From Paulinella micropora (taxonomy: Eukaryota; Cercozoa; Imbricatea; Euglyphida): a stretch of 64,000 nt of DNA. Within the stretch, counting starts at the first letter, position 1; every line of letters begins with the position of its first letter. The stretch spans positions 960,402 to 1,024,401 of the forward strand of contig BJOX01000105.1 in assembly GCA_009731375.1 (NCBI GenBank), in the 5' to 3' direction. Positions 41,912-51,340 of the stretch are shown piece after piece. Below the pieces are notes generated by a model, which was given only the letters and a program-made list of their open reading frames with translations, did no database searches and was not told the origin of the DNA. The position numbers were made by a program, and so were the translations under genes.

Positions 41912-41946
41912 GATGTTTTGTGATGACGAAGTCAGAACAAAATATC
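41912..41946 (-). terminator. Terminator-like hairpin behind basic-protein gene
   Basis: The same nested stem as at 13169-13203 (GATGTTTTGT/ACAAAATATC outside, TGAC/GTCA inside), two bases after the stop of the basic-protein gene. Confidence 0.65.
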
Positions 41947-41947
41947 T

Positions 41948-42274
41948 TTAAAACTTCAAAGCCCCACGTCCGCTCTGCCTACCATACCCAAGTTTTGCAG
42001 CGGTAGTCCCGATACGAGACGCATATGGAACCCCGACATCGCCAAGGGCATTCGCAGTCTTTGAAATAATCTTGTTATCGCGAAGGAATTTATTAACAGC
42101 CATTGCTGTCTTACCTACCTTGGCCCAGTTAATTTTACCGCCAGCCTGTCCCTTGCCTCCTTGCTTCTTCTTACGACCAGTTTTCTTTTTACCTCCAGCC
42201 ATATTTGTGCTTGAGTTAATTGTTCGTTTCCCGATTGTTGGAATGACTTCAACACGAGTTGTCTTCACTACCAT
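41948..42274 (-). CDS. Viral small basic protein
   Basis: 108 codons, or 84 from the internal MAGGKKKTGRKKKQ start. A Lys/Gly-rich basic segment is followed by a hydrophobic, small-residue segment (KTANALGDVGVPYASRIG). Such proteins occur beside the capsid cluster in Polinton-like viruses and recall adenoviral core or membrane-lytic peptides; this comparison is only by composition. It could bind packaged DNA. Confidence 0.55.
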   Translation of the reverse strand: MVVKTTRVEVIPTIGKRTINSSTNMAGGKKKTGRKKKQGGKGQAGGKINWAKVGKTAMAVNKFLRDNKIISKTANALGDVGVPYASRIGTTAAKLGYGRQSGRGALKF

Positions 42275-42296
42275 TATAATAAGTAAAAAAATAATT

Positions 42297-43127
42297 CTAT
42301 AAAAATATTATAAAAATTTTTAATGAGAAATTCTTCCGTAATTGATCATCAACACTTGAGACATAAAGAAAATTAAATCTCTCCTTTGTAGCCTCGTGAT
42401 ACTTTTGAAGAAAATAATCAAAGTCAAAAGATAAGTCTAAGTGTTTATACACGAGTTCCATTTTATCCTGAGACTGACCCGGAAAGATTAACAAATAATC
42501 TAACTGCTTAATTGCTTCTGGTCTAAGGTCGTTTAAATACTGGCTTGACATAATCACCTTACTTTTATAGTGTCTGTTCTTTTTTAACAAATCACTTACG
42601 GACTTGTCTCTTAATCCACTTTCTAAATCGTCCAAAACAAAAACAACCTCTGGTGAAATATACTTACTTGGTCTCTCTTTCTTCTCACCTCCTTCTTCTT
42701 TTTTCTTTTCATTTCCAAAGTATAAAAATTGTGGTTTCTCTATTTCTTCTTTGTCCTGTTTTACTTCTCCTTCGTGTTGCTTGTCCTGTCTGTTCAGTTT
42801 GTCAAGTTCATAATCAATGACATTAACACCATCTGCTTTAAGAAAGGTATATATTGCCATTGGGTTTCCCCTGCTCTTAAAATGCTTAACCATTGCTTTA
42901 TAAATGTAGTCCTTGTGAATTGTTGAAGCAATAATGACAATACGGGTTTTTCTGTCTGTAGTCCGTTTCAGTATTTCAAAGAGTGCTGTTGTTTTCCCGC
43001 TCTTCTTACGGGCAAGTAGAAATATATTGGCATACGGCTCGTTGAATAATTTATAACCCTTGGCTTTTTTGTTTCCATCCCCCTCTTGTTTTACAGGCTT
43101 CACCTTGACATTATTGATTTTTTGCAT
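42297..43127 (-). CDS. Genome-packaging ATPase, A32/FtsK-HerA type
   Basis: 277 residues from MQKINNVKVKP (ATG 43127; an upstream start would add 15 residues). Walker A is FLLARKKSGKTTALFE, Walker B VVFVLDDLES, followed by a sensor-like KVIMSSQYLND. This is the packaging ATPase of Polintons, virophages and large DNA viruses, which pumps DNA into capsids. The frame is intact. An insert rich in Lys/Glu between A and B (about residues 130-165) is unusual in composition. Confidence 0.85.
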   Translation of the reverse strand: MQKINNVKVKPVKQEGDGNKKAKGYKLFNEPYANIFLLARKKSGKTTALFEILKRTTDRKTRIVIIASTIHKDYIYKAMVKHFKSRGNPMAIYTFLKADGVNVIDYELDKLNRQDKQHEGEVKQDKEEIEKPQFLYFGNEKKKEEGGEKKERPSKYISPEVVFVLDDLESGLRDKSVSDLLKKNRHYKSKVIMSSQYLNDLRPEAIKQLDYLLIFPGQSQDKMELVYKHLDLSFDFDYFLQKYHEATKERFNFLYVSSVDDQLRKNFSLKIFIIFL

Positions 43128-43220
43128 TGTGTATATTCTAAGCAAGAAATAGTTATGAATTTCTAAATTCATACATTGTTGCTACGCAACGAATTCCAAA
43201 CACACAACAATTTCTTCCCG

Positions 43221-43541
43221 CTAAATTTCCTGTGTCAATATTTCCGCTGTCAGTTTCAAGGACTTTAATGTATATTGTCCGTCTGTCCATCCAACGACAC
43301 CCAAATTATAACTAAGGTTTGAAATGTTTGCTATATTACTATCAGCAAATGTGCCGATAATTCCAATTCTGTCCATATAAAGAATTCTTGTTTTGGTTTC
43401 CGTCTGGTCGTTCGTATAATGAATAAACTTAACATTCATTTTGGTCGGTGTGAATGACATTTGAATATTTTTATTAAATGTTTTGCTTCCAACAAAATCA
43501 TTGCTCAGAAAAATAATCTTTTGGTATTTGAACTCCGTCAT
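43221..43541 (-). CDS. Viral hypothetical protein, 106 aa
   Basis: Likely start MTEFKYQKII at 43541, because the AAAGATTTT hairpin lies just upstream (about 43548-43575). It is beta-rich with FKYQKIIFLSNDFVGSKTF and LKSLKLTAEIL. It sits between the ATPase and the membrane-protein genes. No known family; a small virion component is possible. Confidence 0.55.
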   Translation of the reverse strand: MTEFKYQKIIFLSNDFVGSKTFNKNIQMSFTPTKMNVKFIHYTNDQTETKTRILYMDRIGIIGTFADSNIANISNLSYNLGVVGWTDGQYTLKSLKLTAEILTQEI

Positions 43542-43586
43542 TCTATACAAAGATTTTATAAAAATCTTTGAGCAAAAAATATACAA

Positions 43587-43838
43587 ATGTTAATAATATT
43601 ATTGTTTGTGTGGTCAGCTATTTCGCGAACTGCCTGCGACTTTTACTCACGGGTAAGCGAAAAAAAGAATGAGAGTTGTGCTAATTGTATAAAGCAAGGA
43701 ATAGAAACTAAATTTAAATGTGTGTATAAGCCTATGGGTGATTGGTGTGTTAGTTTTGATGAAGCCATTCCTTTAATCTGCGCCGGCGACAGTTTTTGGT
43801 ATAAAATACATTTATACGAGTGTTCATTTCTTACTTGA
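43587..43838 (+). CDS. Small Cys-containing secreted or membrane protein
   Basis: 83 residues, starting with a hydrophobic MLIILLFVWSAISRTAC that looks like a signal peptide or anchor, then CANCIKQGIETKFKC and further Cys (WCVSF, LICAG, YEC). It lies on the + strand between - strand genes and its 3' end overlaps the next gene by 15 bp. If secreted, disulfides are likely. Function unknown. Confidence 0.5.
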   Translation: MLIILLFVWSAISRTACDFYSRVSEKKNESCANCIKQGIETKFKCVYKPMGDWCVSFDEAIPLICAGDSFWYKIHLYECSFLT

Positions 43839-44171
43839 AGAAGGTGATGGAAGGCAAATTCCTATGAGTAAGGTCAAAATTCCGACATAAGTATTAGCAA
43901 CCTCACAAGGTAAGTTCTTTTCAGACAACCTCACGATACAAAGGGTAATAATAGCGATAATGATACCCATTTGAAATAAATACTTAATAAGTCGGCTGTC
44001 AGTTGGTCTGTTTTTTATACAACAACAATTCCAGTTATCTTCCAATTCGTGCTCTACTTTTTTTTCCTCAGTCTTCAACGAAATGTCCAAAACACGATTT
44101 TTTAATTCTGGTGTTAGTTCGCCATCTGTCATATCAATGAGTGGAGGTGGAGGGTGTAATCTAGGGGGCAT
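43824..44171 (-). CDS. Viral membrane protein with two TM segments
   Basis: 115 residues: Pro-rich start, acidic segment, WNCCCIKN, then a TM helix (MGIIIAIITLCIVRLS) and a second (VGILTLLIGICLPSPS) near the C-terminus. The layout CCC - TM - CE - TM ending LP-S-P resembles a small membrane protein shared by Polinton-like viruses and larger algal viruses. The frame is intact. Probably inserted in a host or virion membrane. Confidence 0.65.
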   Translation of the reverse strand: MPPRLHPPPPLIDMTDGELTPELKNRVLDISLKTEEKKVEHELEDNWNCCCIKNRPTDSRLIKYLFQMGIIIAIITLCIVRLSEKNLPCEVANTYVGILTLLIGICLPSPSSSKK

Positions 44172-44202
44172 TGTAATTACGGATTTCTGCTAATTGGTTT
44201 TT

Positions 44203-47200
44203 TTAATCGGCTATATCATTAGTTAGATTATTATTTTCTTTTTCTAAATTAACTACCTTTTCCGCCATGTGTTGAAAAGCACTGACCAATATTGGTATAA
44301 AACTTGTATATGTTATACCTTCAAGATTTCCATTTCCATCATCTGCTTTCATTCCACTTTCAGATACAAATTCAGGAAATATTTTTTTTAAACTTCATCA
44401 GCAATAAATCCGTGGTTCTTTTGTTCTTTCTTTTCGTCTGATTTCAAATAATATGAACAACAATTTATTTTCATTAGTTTCTCACAACAATCCCCGCAGT
44501 CTAATGTTTTAATATCTGATTTTAATCGCCTATCCGATGAGTTTGTCCAAGCACCATTGAGAGGAATATAGTTATAACTTCCAGAAGGCTCACCTGTTGA
44601 GTTTGAAGTAGTCCAAGAGTGAACCAAACCAGTTGACGCACAAACTACTCCATAATTCGTATATCCACCCGATTTCAAAAATATTTGTGGGTCGTTAGTA
44701 TAAGCAGGTCTTTTTCTTAATCTTAAAAATCCGCTGGATGCTGTTGTTGGGATGCTTAAATCTCCCGACGTATTAATGTTCATCGCCTCAGTGGAAGATA
44801 TATTGTTTCCCACCAATGTTCCTGAATTATAATAAAAAGCGAGTTTTCCACCTTTTTGAATTAGAAAGTTCGAACCGCTGTGGCTTGATTTCCAGTTCGT
44901 GCCATCAAAATAAGCATCAAAACTCAAATTGACATTGTCGTGCGTCCAGTTCAATAATTGAAATGTTGGATAAGCATCAGCCGTTGTTATTGCTTGTAAG
45001 TGTGCTCCTCCGATATTTGAAGCCGTCCCGTATATTTCTAAACCACCTGTCGCCCCATTCAATGATTTTGACGAATTACCTATAATAATTGGCCTACTTA
45101 TATTTGATGTTAGTGATGTTGTTATTTTGTCGCTCGCCGTTAATGTGGTTGATGATACTCCCGCATTTGCCGTTATTAATCCACTCGCGGTTGCCGTTGT
45201 TGTTGATATACCCGCATTTGCCGTTATCGCTCCACTTGCTGTTATTGCCTTCATTGTTAATAAGCCCGATGTCAAGTTCCAGAGCGAGAGACCAAGGAAC
45301 AGCAACCCCAACACTTTTCCCGCTATCATACAAAAATCTAAGTTTATTATTCCATTTACTAATTAGAAAATTAGAACTCGCATAACTTGATTTCCATCCG
45401 CCAGCATCTAAATACGCATCAAAAGTCATATTTATGTTATTATGACTTAAATTAGTTAGTTGAAAAGTAGGATATATATCTTCTGTTGTAATAGCCTGCA
45501 TATGTGCTCCAGTTGTATTATTATTATAAGTCCCATACAATTCTAAGCCCGCTGTCGTACCTATTCCTTTTGTTGTATTGCCTATGATTATTGGCATACC
45601 TGATGCTGTTGTTATTTTGTCGCTCGTTGTTAATGTCGTTGTAGTCATACCAGCAGTTGCCGTTAATGTAGTTCCCGTTATTGTTCCACCATTTGTTATG
45701 TTCTTTGAGTTCATATCTAAGGCTCCATAAAACCGCATACCACCAGCATTGTTAAAACGGACGATGTCAGACGAAGCACTTTTATTATCCAAAAGTTTTG
45801 AAATATAAAGACCTGCTCCTTTTACATCAAATGCTACATTCGTGAATACATAACCTCTTTGGTTCGCGGTTCCACTTGTAGCGGTATTTAGAGTAAATAA
45901 GAAATATTGATAATCACCTGATGTCTGTGAAAAGAATATATCTCCTCCATTTCGGTTTAATATCCTCGCCCCATTATATGTTATATTTCCACCATTAACG
46001 ATAGTTTGATTAGTAAAATCGGCGTTGTTCGTTGAAGTTAGATATTTTATCGTAGTGCTCGCCCCATTAAATGTTTTACTTCCTGTTATGGTTTGGTCTG
46101 TTGTTAGTTTCACACAATTGTCATCCAGATATTGTCTATTTACTGCTTCATTCGCATTTTGTGGGGCTCCTAGATTAACAATCCGACTACTATTACAATC
46201 TAATCCAGTAGCATTAAACCACGAAACAATCGTCCCGTCAATAATAAAACTTATTTTTTTCGCAGAAATTTCAAAGTTGTAATATATCCAAACTAGCAAT
46301 TGACCCGATATTACTGGTAGAATTGAAAACGATGAATGTGCCTTTTGTTGTTGAATTGATTGAATTTCCAGTTATTTCAACGCCACTGCTATATGTCTTA
46401 ATTCCTGCTATGGTTTGGTTTCCTGTTAGTTTCACATTTTGCCAGTCTTTTGTATCAACATAACTTTTATTTGCTCCATCTGTTGAAGCGGAAGGGTCGG
46501 CTAAGTTCGTTATTTTGTTGTTATTCAAACTTAATGTTGTTCCAGTTGCGGTTGTAATTAAAGTATTACCTGAATATAACTCTACATACGAACCCGTTAT
46601 TTGTATCGGATACCAAGTCGCTGTTGCCGTTTTTTGTGCTGCAATCATTCCTATTTTTGTATCAAAGGCTATGCCAATGCCGTCAAAAGTAGTAGGATTG
46701 GATGAACCACTCACTTCTAAAGTTTATGTAATTTTTTTATTCCCTGCTATGGTTTGGTCTCCTGTTAGTTTAACCACAGAAGTATCAAGAACGGAAACAT
46801 CCACGCCATCAACAAGATTTACATTTGTTATGCTTTGGCTTTTCATATCAATCCCCGCACTAGCATTTATTATACTGCTAAATGTTTTAATTCCTCCCAT
46901 GGTTTGGTCTCCTGTTAGTTTAACCACCGAACCATCAACTGCGAGATTTGCGAGATTAATTCCATTATACGTAGAAGCCCCTGAAATAGCAAAACCGCCC
47001 ATATTTAGTGCCCCCGTCATACTAGCAGTGCCGTCTAATCTAAGAAAGGGTGGTGTGGTGTTTCTCCATTGCCCTGTGCTATAAATGAGTAATTGGTTAT
47101 CTGCTGGGAAGCCTGTTATTGTCACATCGCTGTGGCTATCTATACTTCCACTCGCTGACACCTTATCATTATTGTCTTTATGCTCAAATATCCATTCATC

Positions 47201-47788
47201 AACATCTTTGGTATTTAGTAAATTAACTCCTGTTATATTCTTCCTTCCCATACTAATATTGCAGAATTCATCAACATTTATCGGAAAGCTTTTATTTACC
47301 CAGTTTATTGAATTATATGTTAGATAACTATTAGTGGCTATTGGTGCGGTTATAACCACATCTGAAAGTGTATCAATTGAACCAAGGGCTGTATTCTTCC
47401 ATTTACCTTCTACATCGTTGTAAGTTAAGTATTGTCCGCTCGCTTGTGCAAATATGTTTGTGTCTATCAAATTATATAAACTGGTTTGGTGCGGATCGGA
47501 AGTATTGCTTCTGTGTTGAGTTGAGGCTTTGACTTCGTCATTATCCCTTACTCGTTGCTCTGTGTAGTATAAAATTTTTCCTTCTTTGATATCAGTCGTT
47601 GATTTTAAAGCGAGACGTGTGTCAAATCGGTCGTCAGTGTAATAAATATTTATTGGGTCGGAATCTTCTGGCACTCTGTCTGTATTCAGACCGACTATGT
47701 TTGTGTTGGTAAGGTCTAAGTTAAGTATATTGAGTGAGTCTACCGCCAACTCATTAAGGCCAAGTAAACTTTTGTACTAACTACCCAT
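44203..47788 (-). pseudogene. Long trimeric-fibre-like protein with S74 chaperone end
   Basis: About 1190 codons in several frames: start ATG 47788 with TAG as codon 4, then frames 47749-46724, 46714-46271, 46299-45094 and 45329-44388, and a final frame to 44203. Repeats of the type VVKLTGDQTIAGNKKI and VKLTGNQTIAGIKTY recall phage tail fibres. Two related domains (PTFQLTNLSHNNINMTFDAY and PTFQLLNWTHDNVNLSFDAY) show an internal duplication. The end has SSDRRLKSDIKTL and KNHGFIADEV, the intramolecular chaperone domain (Peptidase S74) that folds and cuts itself off fibres. A helical tail (MAEKVVNLEKENNNLTND) follows. Role: host attachment, inferred. Confidence 0.8.
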
Positions 47789-47824
47789 TGTATATTATAA
47801 TAAATAATCTTAGTATAGAATATT

Positions 47825-47867
47825 TTTAGAATAAGCGAGAGTGCTAAGCACGAAGCGAGATTCTAAA
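47825..47867 (+). promoter_or_regulatory. TTTAGAAT hairpin before acidic coiled-coil gene
   Basis: TTTAGAAT (47825) and ATTCTAAA (to 47867) enclose GTGC-TAA-GCAC. The start codon ATG 47868 follows immediately, so the 5' UTR would be nearly absent if the hairpin is promoter DNA, or the hairpin is the leader. Confidence 0.7.
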
Positions 47868-48350
47868 ATGCCGTCTCCCGAAGCAAGCCGACAAAATTGG
47901 GGAAAGGCAGTCGATGAAATAAAACAAAAAGCAAAGCAGAGAAAAATGGAACATGCCAAAAAGGTTTTGGACCAATACCGAAATGCGGTTAAAAATGAAG
48001 ACGAAGATATGGAACGAAAAATAGCAGAGATAGAAAATAAGAATGTGGCAAGCGATATTATTAATGACAAAGACCAAGATGACACACCCGAGCAGAGTGA
48101 GAGTGAGGATGAGGTTGACTTCACAGACCTTATTGCCGAAAAGATTGCTAAAATGAAAATCAAAAGAGCAAAAGCGGAAACTAAGAGAGAAAAGAAAAAG
48201 AGTACGAAACCAGAGCCTGAGCAGGAGAGTGAAGAAAGTGATAGCGAAAGTGAAGAAGAAGAACCGAAGCCTAAAAAGGGAAGAGTTAAAAATCAAACAT
48301 TTCTGTTAATGTTTTTGCTGGGCAACAACAATCTAAAAAAGAAAAAATAA
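47868..48350 (+). CDS. Viral acidic coiled-coil protein, 160 aa
   Basis: Start MPSPEASRQNWGKAVDEIK at 47868, right behind the hairpin; an in-frame upstream start would lie inside the hairpin. Long charged helix, then Glu/Ser/Lys tracts (SESEEEEPKPKKGRVK) and a hydrophobic end (NQTFLLMFLLGNNN). The frame is intact. It lies upstream of the integrase on the same strand, 41 bp apart. No known domain. A partial copy is at 2670-3011. Confidence 0.6.
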   Translation: MPSPEASRQNWGKAVDEIKQKAKQRKMEHAKKVLDQYRNAVKNEDEDMERKIAEIENKNVASDIINDKDQDDTPEQSESEDEVDFTDLIAEKIAKMKIKRAKAETKREKKKSTKPEPEQESEESDSESEEEEPKPKKGRVKNQTFLLMFLLGNNNLKKKK

Positions 48351-48391
48351 TGAAGAAATATCTAGGATGTTTTTGAAATTTTAAAATATAG

Positions 48392-49341
48392 ATGAGTGAG
48401 GAAAATCAACTCGACCATAAACACACAATTATTAATGATCAAAATCGTAATAGTAAATTAGACGACACACCTACGGGAGAAGTAGTTAAAACAAAAGAAG
48501 AAGCACTTGAAATTCACCACCAGAAAAAGAACCAGAAAATATGGAATACTATATGGGTTGATAAGCCATTAGACCAAGTCTTTCTTGACTTAGCAGATAT
48601 GAGTAAAATAAAAGATAAGAAAGGAAATAAGGGTTATGCTTGGATGCTTTGTTGGATCGATTGTCATAGTCGATATTTAATAATCATTCCACTAAAAAAT
48701 AAAACAGCAAAAGAAGTCTATTATGCTTTGAAAACAATTAGATATAAACCGAAATCAATTACTACCGACAGCGGGGGAGAATATAAAGGAGCAACTCGTG
48801 AATATTTTAATGAAAATGGAATTAAACATGATGTGGTTTGAAGTTGGTTTCCATAGAGCCTTAGCGGTTGTTGATAGAGTTATAAGGAGTATTAGAAGAT
48901 GGTTAGACCTTTTATTTGAAACCAATCGTAATTTTGATTGGGTTAGTTATATTCAAGACTTAGTAGATGCTTATAATCATAAAGTTCATAGAGGTATTAA
49001 GGCTAAACCAGCGGATGTATTTTTCGGGAGAGATAAAAGTAAACAAGTGATAACCCGCGATCATTTAATAGACGAATTCAATGTTAGTGACAGTGTGAGA
49101 AAAGAAAACAAAAGAAATGTTTTCTCCAAAGGTGGAAAGACTTTCAGTAAAATTATTTTTAAAAAAAGTAAAGGGTCGGTCTGGATTCAAGTTAATATTA
49201 AATAATGATGAATTAGTAAGTCAGAGAGATTTATTGAAAACTGATTTTATTAAACCAATTGACGAAGAAAAAGATATGAAAGAGCAGACTAAGGAAGTTA
49301 TTAAAGAGAGAAGAAATACAACCGGAAAACATAAGAACTAG
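48392..49341 (+). pseudogene. Retroviral-type (rve) integrase, frameshifted
   Basis: Frame 1 (48392-48841) contains a basic N-terminal part, the first Asp (FLDLADMSK) and second Asp (TTDSGGEYKG). One extra base near 48838 shifts to frame 48798-49205 with HRALAVVDRVIRSIRRWLD; the third acidic residue is Asp instead of Glu, as it appears in some rve proteins. AYNHKVHRGIKAKPADVFFG follows, then a C-terminal DNA-binding-like end with another shift near 49170. Expected role: insertion of the linear viral genome with 6-bp duplications, as seen at the ends of this element. Confidence 0.85.
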
Positions 49342-49357
49342 TAAGAGAGAGAGGAAG

Positions 49358-50082
49358 AAAACCGGAAAACAAAATATCAAAATAACAATAAACAACCACA
49401 CCCTCGAGCAATGCCAACACGCAAAACTCCTGGGCATAACACTACAACATAACCTTAAATATGACCAACATATCAACAACATAATCCGTAAACTCCAACC
49501 CACAATCAACTCATTATTATATGCTAAAAAATATCTAAACACCAAAACAATGAAACAACTATACTACACACACATATATCCACACCTCATACAAAACATC
49601 TCCATCTGGGGGACGCATGACAACAAAAAGAAATATATACAACCACTCATAAAAATACACAAAAAAATAATCAGAATAATTGCAAAAACACACTACCGCG
49701 CACATACCAAACCAATCCTAAATCAACTCAAACTACTCGACATCACCCACCTATACACCCTCCGTGTATGCATAGAAAATCACCCATTCATTTACCCTAA
49801 AAAACACCTCAACAGACCACTCCACAATAACACATTTACACCAATCAATACCATACATCCATACAAAACCCGATACTCAACAAAAGGCAGCCTCTTTGTT
49901 AACCACAAAGACCCATACCTCACCAAGATCTTTGCAGATCAATGGAAATCAATTCCAAAACATATAACAGATGAAACAAAAATAAAGCCATTCAAAAAAG
50001 CACTAATGACATATCTACTAAAACATCAACAAACATCATAATATATGTAACATATGCACACGCGCGAAAAAAAAAAAAAAAA

Positions 50083-50171
<89 letters not shown>

Positions 50172-50282
50172 GAACACCAAGCTTGCTCCTTTGTCTACTA
50201 CCTGAAGGAGAACTCTCCGGATCAATCGACGTATATGGTCAACCACGCCCACTCTCAACTCCCCCCTCTCTCTCTCTTTCTC

Positions 50283-50343
<61 letters not shown>

Positions 50344-50688
50344 ACTTCTTCTAGATGGAAAAGAAAAGAGAGGGGGGGCCGCCGCACATAAACGACTACA
50401 CCTTTACAATAACATATATACATAACATAACAACATAATATTAATATCACCGCACAATATATCTAAACAGAAATATTAATTTTAATAACTATAATATAAT
50501 ATTAATACTGAGCAGCTGAATACTAATTTAATATCGATATCTTCCTTAATACGCTCAACTAGTACTGAATAACTAGGTTTCCACCTTAGATAAAGGTATA
50601 ACTTACTAGCTATACTTTTCACGTGGACGTTCCCTGAGTCCAATTGTAAAATTGTTCTCTCAATAAAAATGAACAAGAAGAAGGTAAA
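49358..50688 (+). mobile_element. 5'-truncated non-LTR retrotransposon in the virus
   Basis: The copy at about 4040-4050 shows the uninterrupted site GAGAGGAAGGTAAAA. Here about 1.33 kb is inserted at GAGGAAG. The insert encodes the last ~225 residues of an ORF2 in one open frame up to TAA at about 50040 (LYYTHIYPHLIQNISIWGTH, then a helical end), the C-terminal part behind the reverse transcriptase domain. An A run (50068-50091) follows, then GA and CT microsatellites and ~200 bp of AT-rich sequence. Target duplications are at most a few bases (GAAG). Confidence 0.75.
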
Positions 50689-50701
50689 AATAATAATGGA
50701 C

Positions 50702-51131
50702 CTGTAATTGGTGGCACTATAGACGGCTAAAAATGTTATCATGTGGTTTTTTCTAAGAGGACGCGAAAACGTAGAAATGTTTTTGTGTTTTCGCAGTTTT
50801 GGACAACTTTTATAAAAATTGTATGAAATATTTAGTTATGAAAAAAAAAATGTGTGTAAATAGATAAGTGTGCTATAGTAATACCTATAGTAGTAAAATT
50901 TATTGATAGTCTATTGATTTTGATATTGGTGTGTTTTTTTATGTCTTGATAAATTCGCTCTTGATACTTCTGCTCCACATTCGCATTTTATTTTTTCTTT
51001 TGCTTTCTTGTTCCTGTGCTCTCTATTTTTTTGTTCATATAATTGTTTAGAATTAGGTCTTGTATAGTCCACCATTTACATAAATATATTTTTCGGTAAT
51101 CTTTATAAGGAATAACGAAGCGGTTCGTTAA

Positions 51132-51217
<86 letters not shown>

Positions 51218-51340
51218 ATTTTTNNNNNNNNNNGGCTTAGTATTAATTGTTTAAACTATCAACAGGAAGGACAATACATGTTTGGAAGGGGGTTTTTGAG
51301 GCACGAAAAAACACCCTCCAAAAATGTGTATTTATCTACT
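50702..51340 (-). repeat. Right terminal inverted repeat
   Basis: Inverse copy of 7601-8278. It contains a ~80-bp T tract (51133-51213) and a 10-N gap (51224-51233). It ends ...TATTTATCTACT at 51340, followed by the target copy CTTACC. About 30 bp of the terminus plus target (CCTCCAAAAATGTGTATTGA...) recur at 51406-51436 inside the microsatellite. Confidence 0.85.
50911..51075 (-). CDS. TIR zinc-finger protein, intact right copy
   Basis: 54 codons from ATG 51075 to TAG 50911. Start MVDYTRPNSKQLYEQKNREH, basic middle, one finger KCECGAEVSRANLSRHKKTH (C-x-C-x12-H-x4-H). The left TIR carries the same gene with one extra A. A gene in the TIR is present twice per genome and lies next to the ends; binding to the ends, repression or a replication role are possible, none shown by sequence alone. 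Confidence 0.7.
   Translation of the reverse strand: MVDYTRPNSKQLYEQKNREHRNKKAKEKIKCECGAEVSRANLSRHKKTHQYQNQ

Larger units (their letters stand above)
7601..51340. mobile_element. Endogenous Polinton-like virus, interrupted and rearranged
   Basis: The outer ends are AGTAGATAAATACAC (7601) and its reverse complement ending at 51340. Both are flanked by CTTACC (7595-7600 and 51341-51346), a 6-bp target duplication as known for Polintons and Mavirus-type integrases. Inside are PolB, rve integrase, protease, packaging ATPase, major capsid and penton genes, the Polinton hallmark set. The span is 43.7 kb only because 16.05-38.24 kb is non-viral; the viral part is about 21.5 kb. PolB and the capsid gene are each split between strands. 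Many genes carry frameshifts or stops, so the copy is probably not active as assembled. Confidence 0.85.

Noticed and set aside
8338-47788. Alternative genetic code (TAA/TAG as sense codons)
   Set aside because: In-frame TAA/TAG occur in several genes, but TAA, TAG and TGA also end well-defined viral and host genes at the expected places, and TGA interrupts frames too. Decay or errors explain the data better.
51133-51213. Poly-T tract as poly(A) tail of a retrotransposon in the right TIR
   Set aside because: No retrotransposon coding sequence lies beside it, and the left TIR has an A-rich stretch at the same place, so it is an expanded homopolymer of the TIR.
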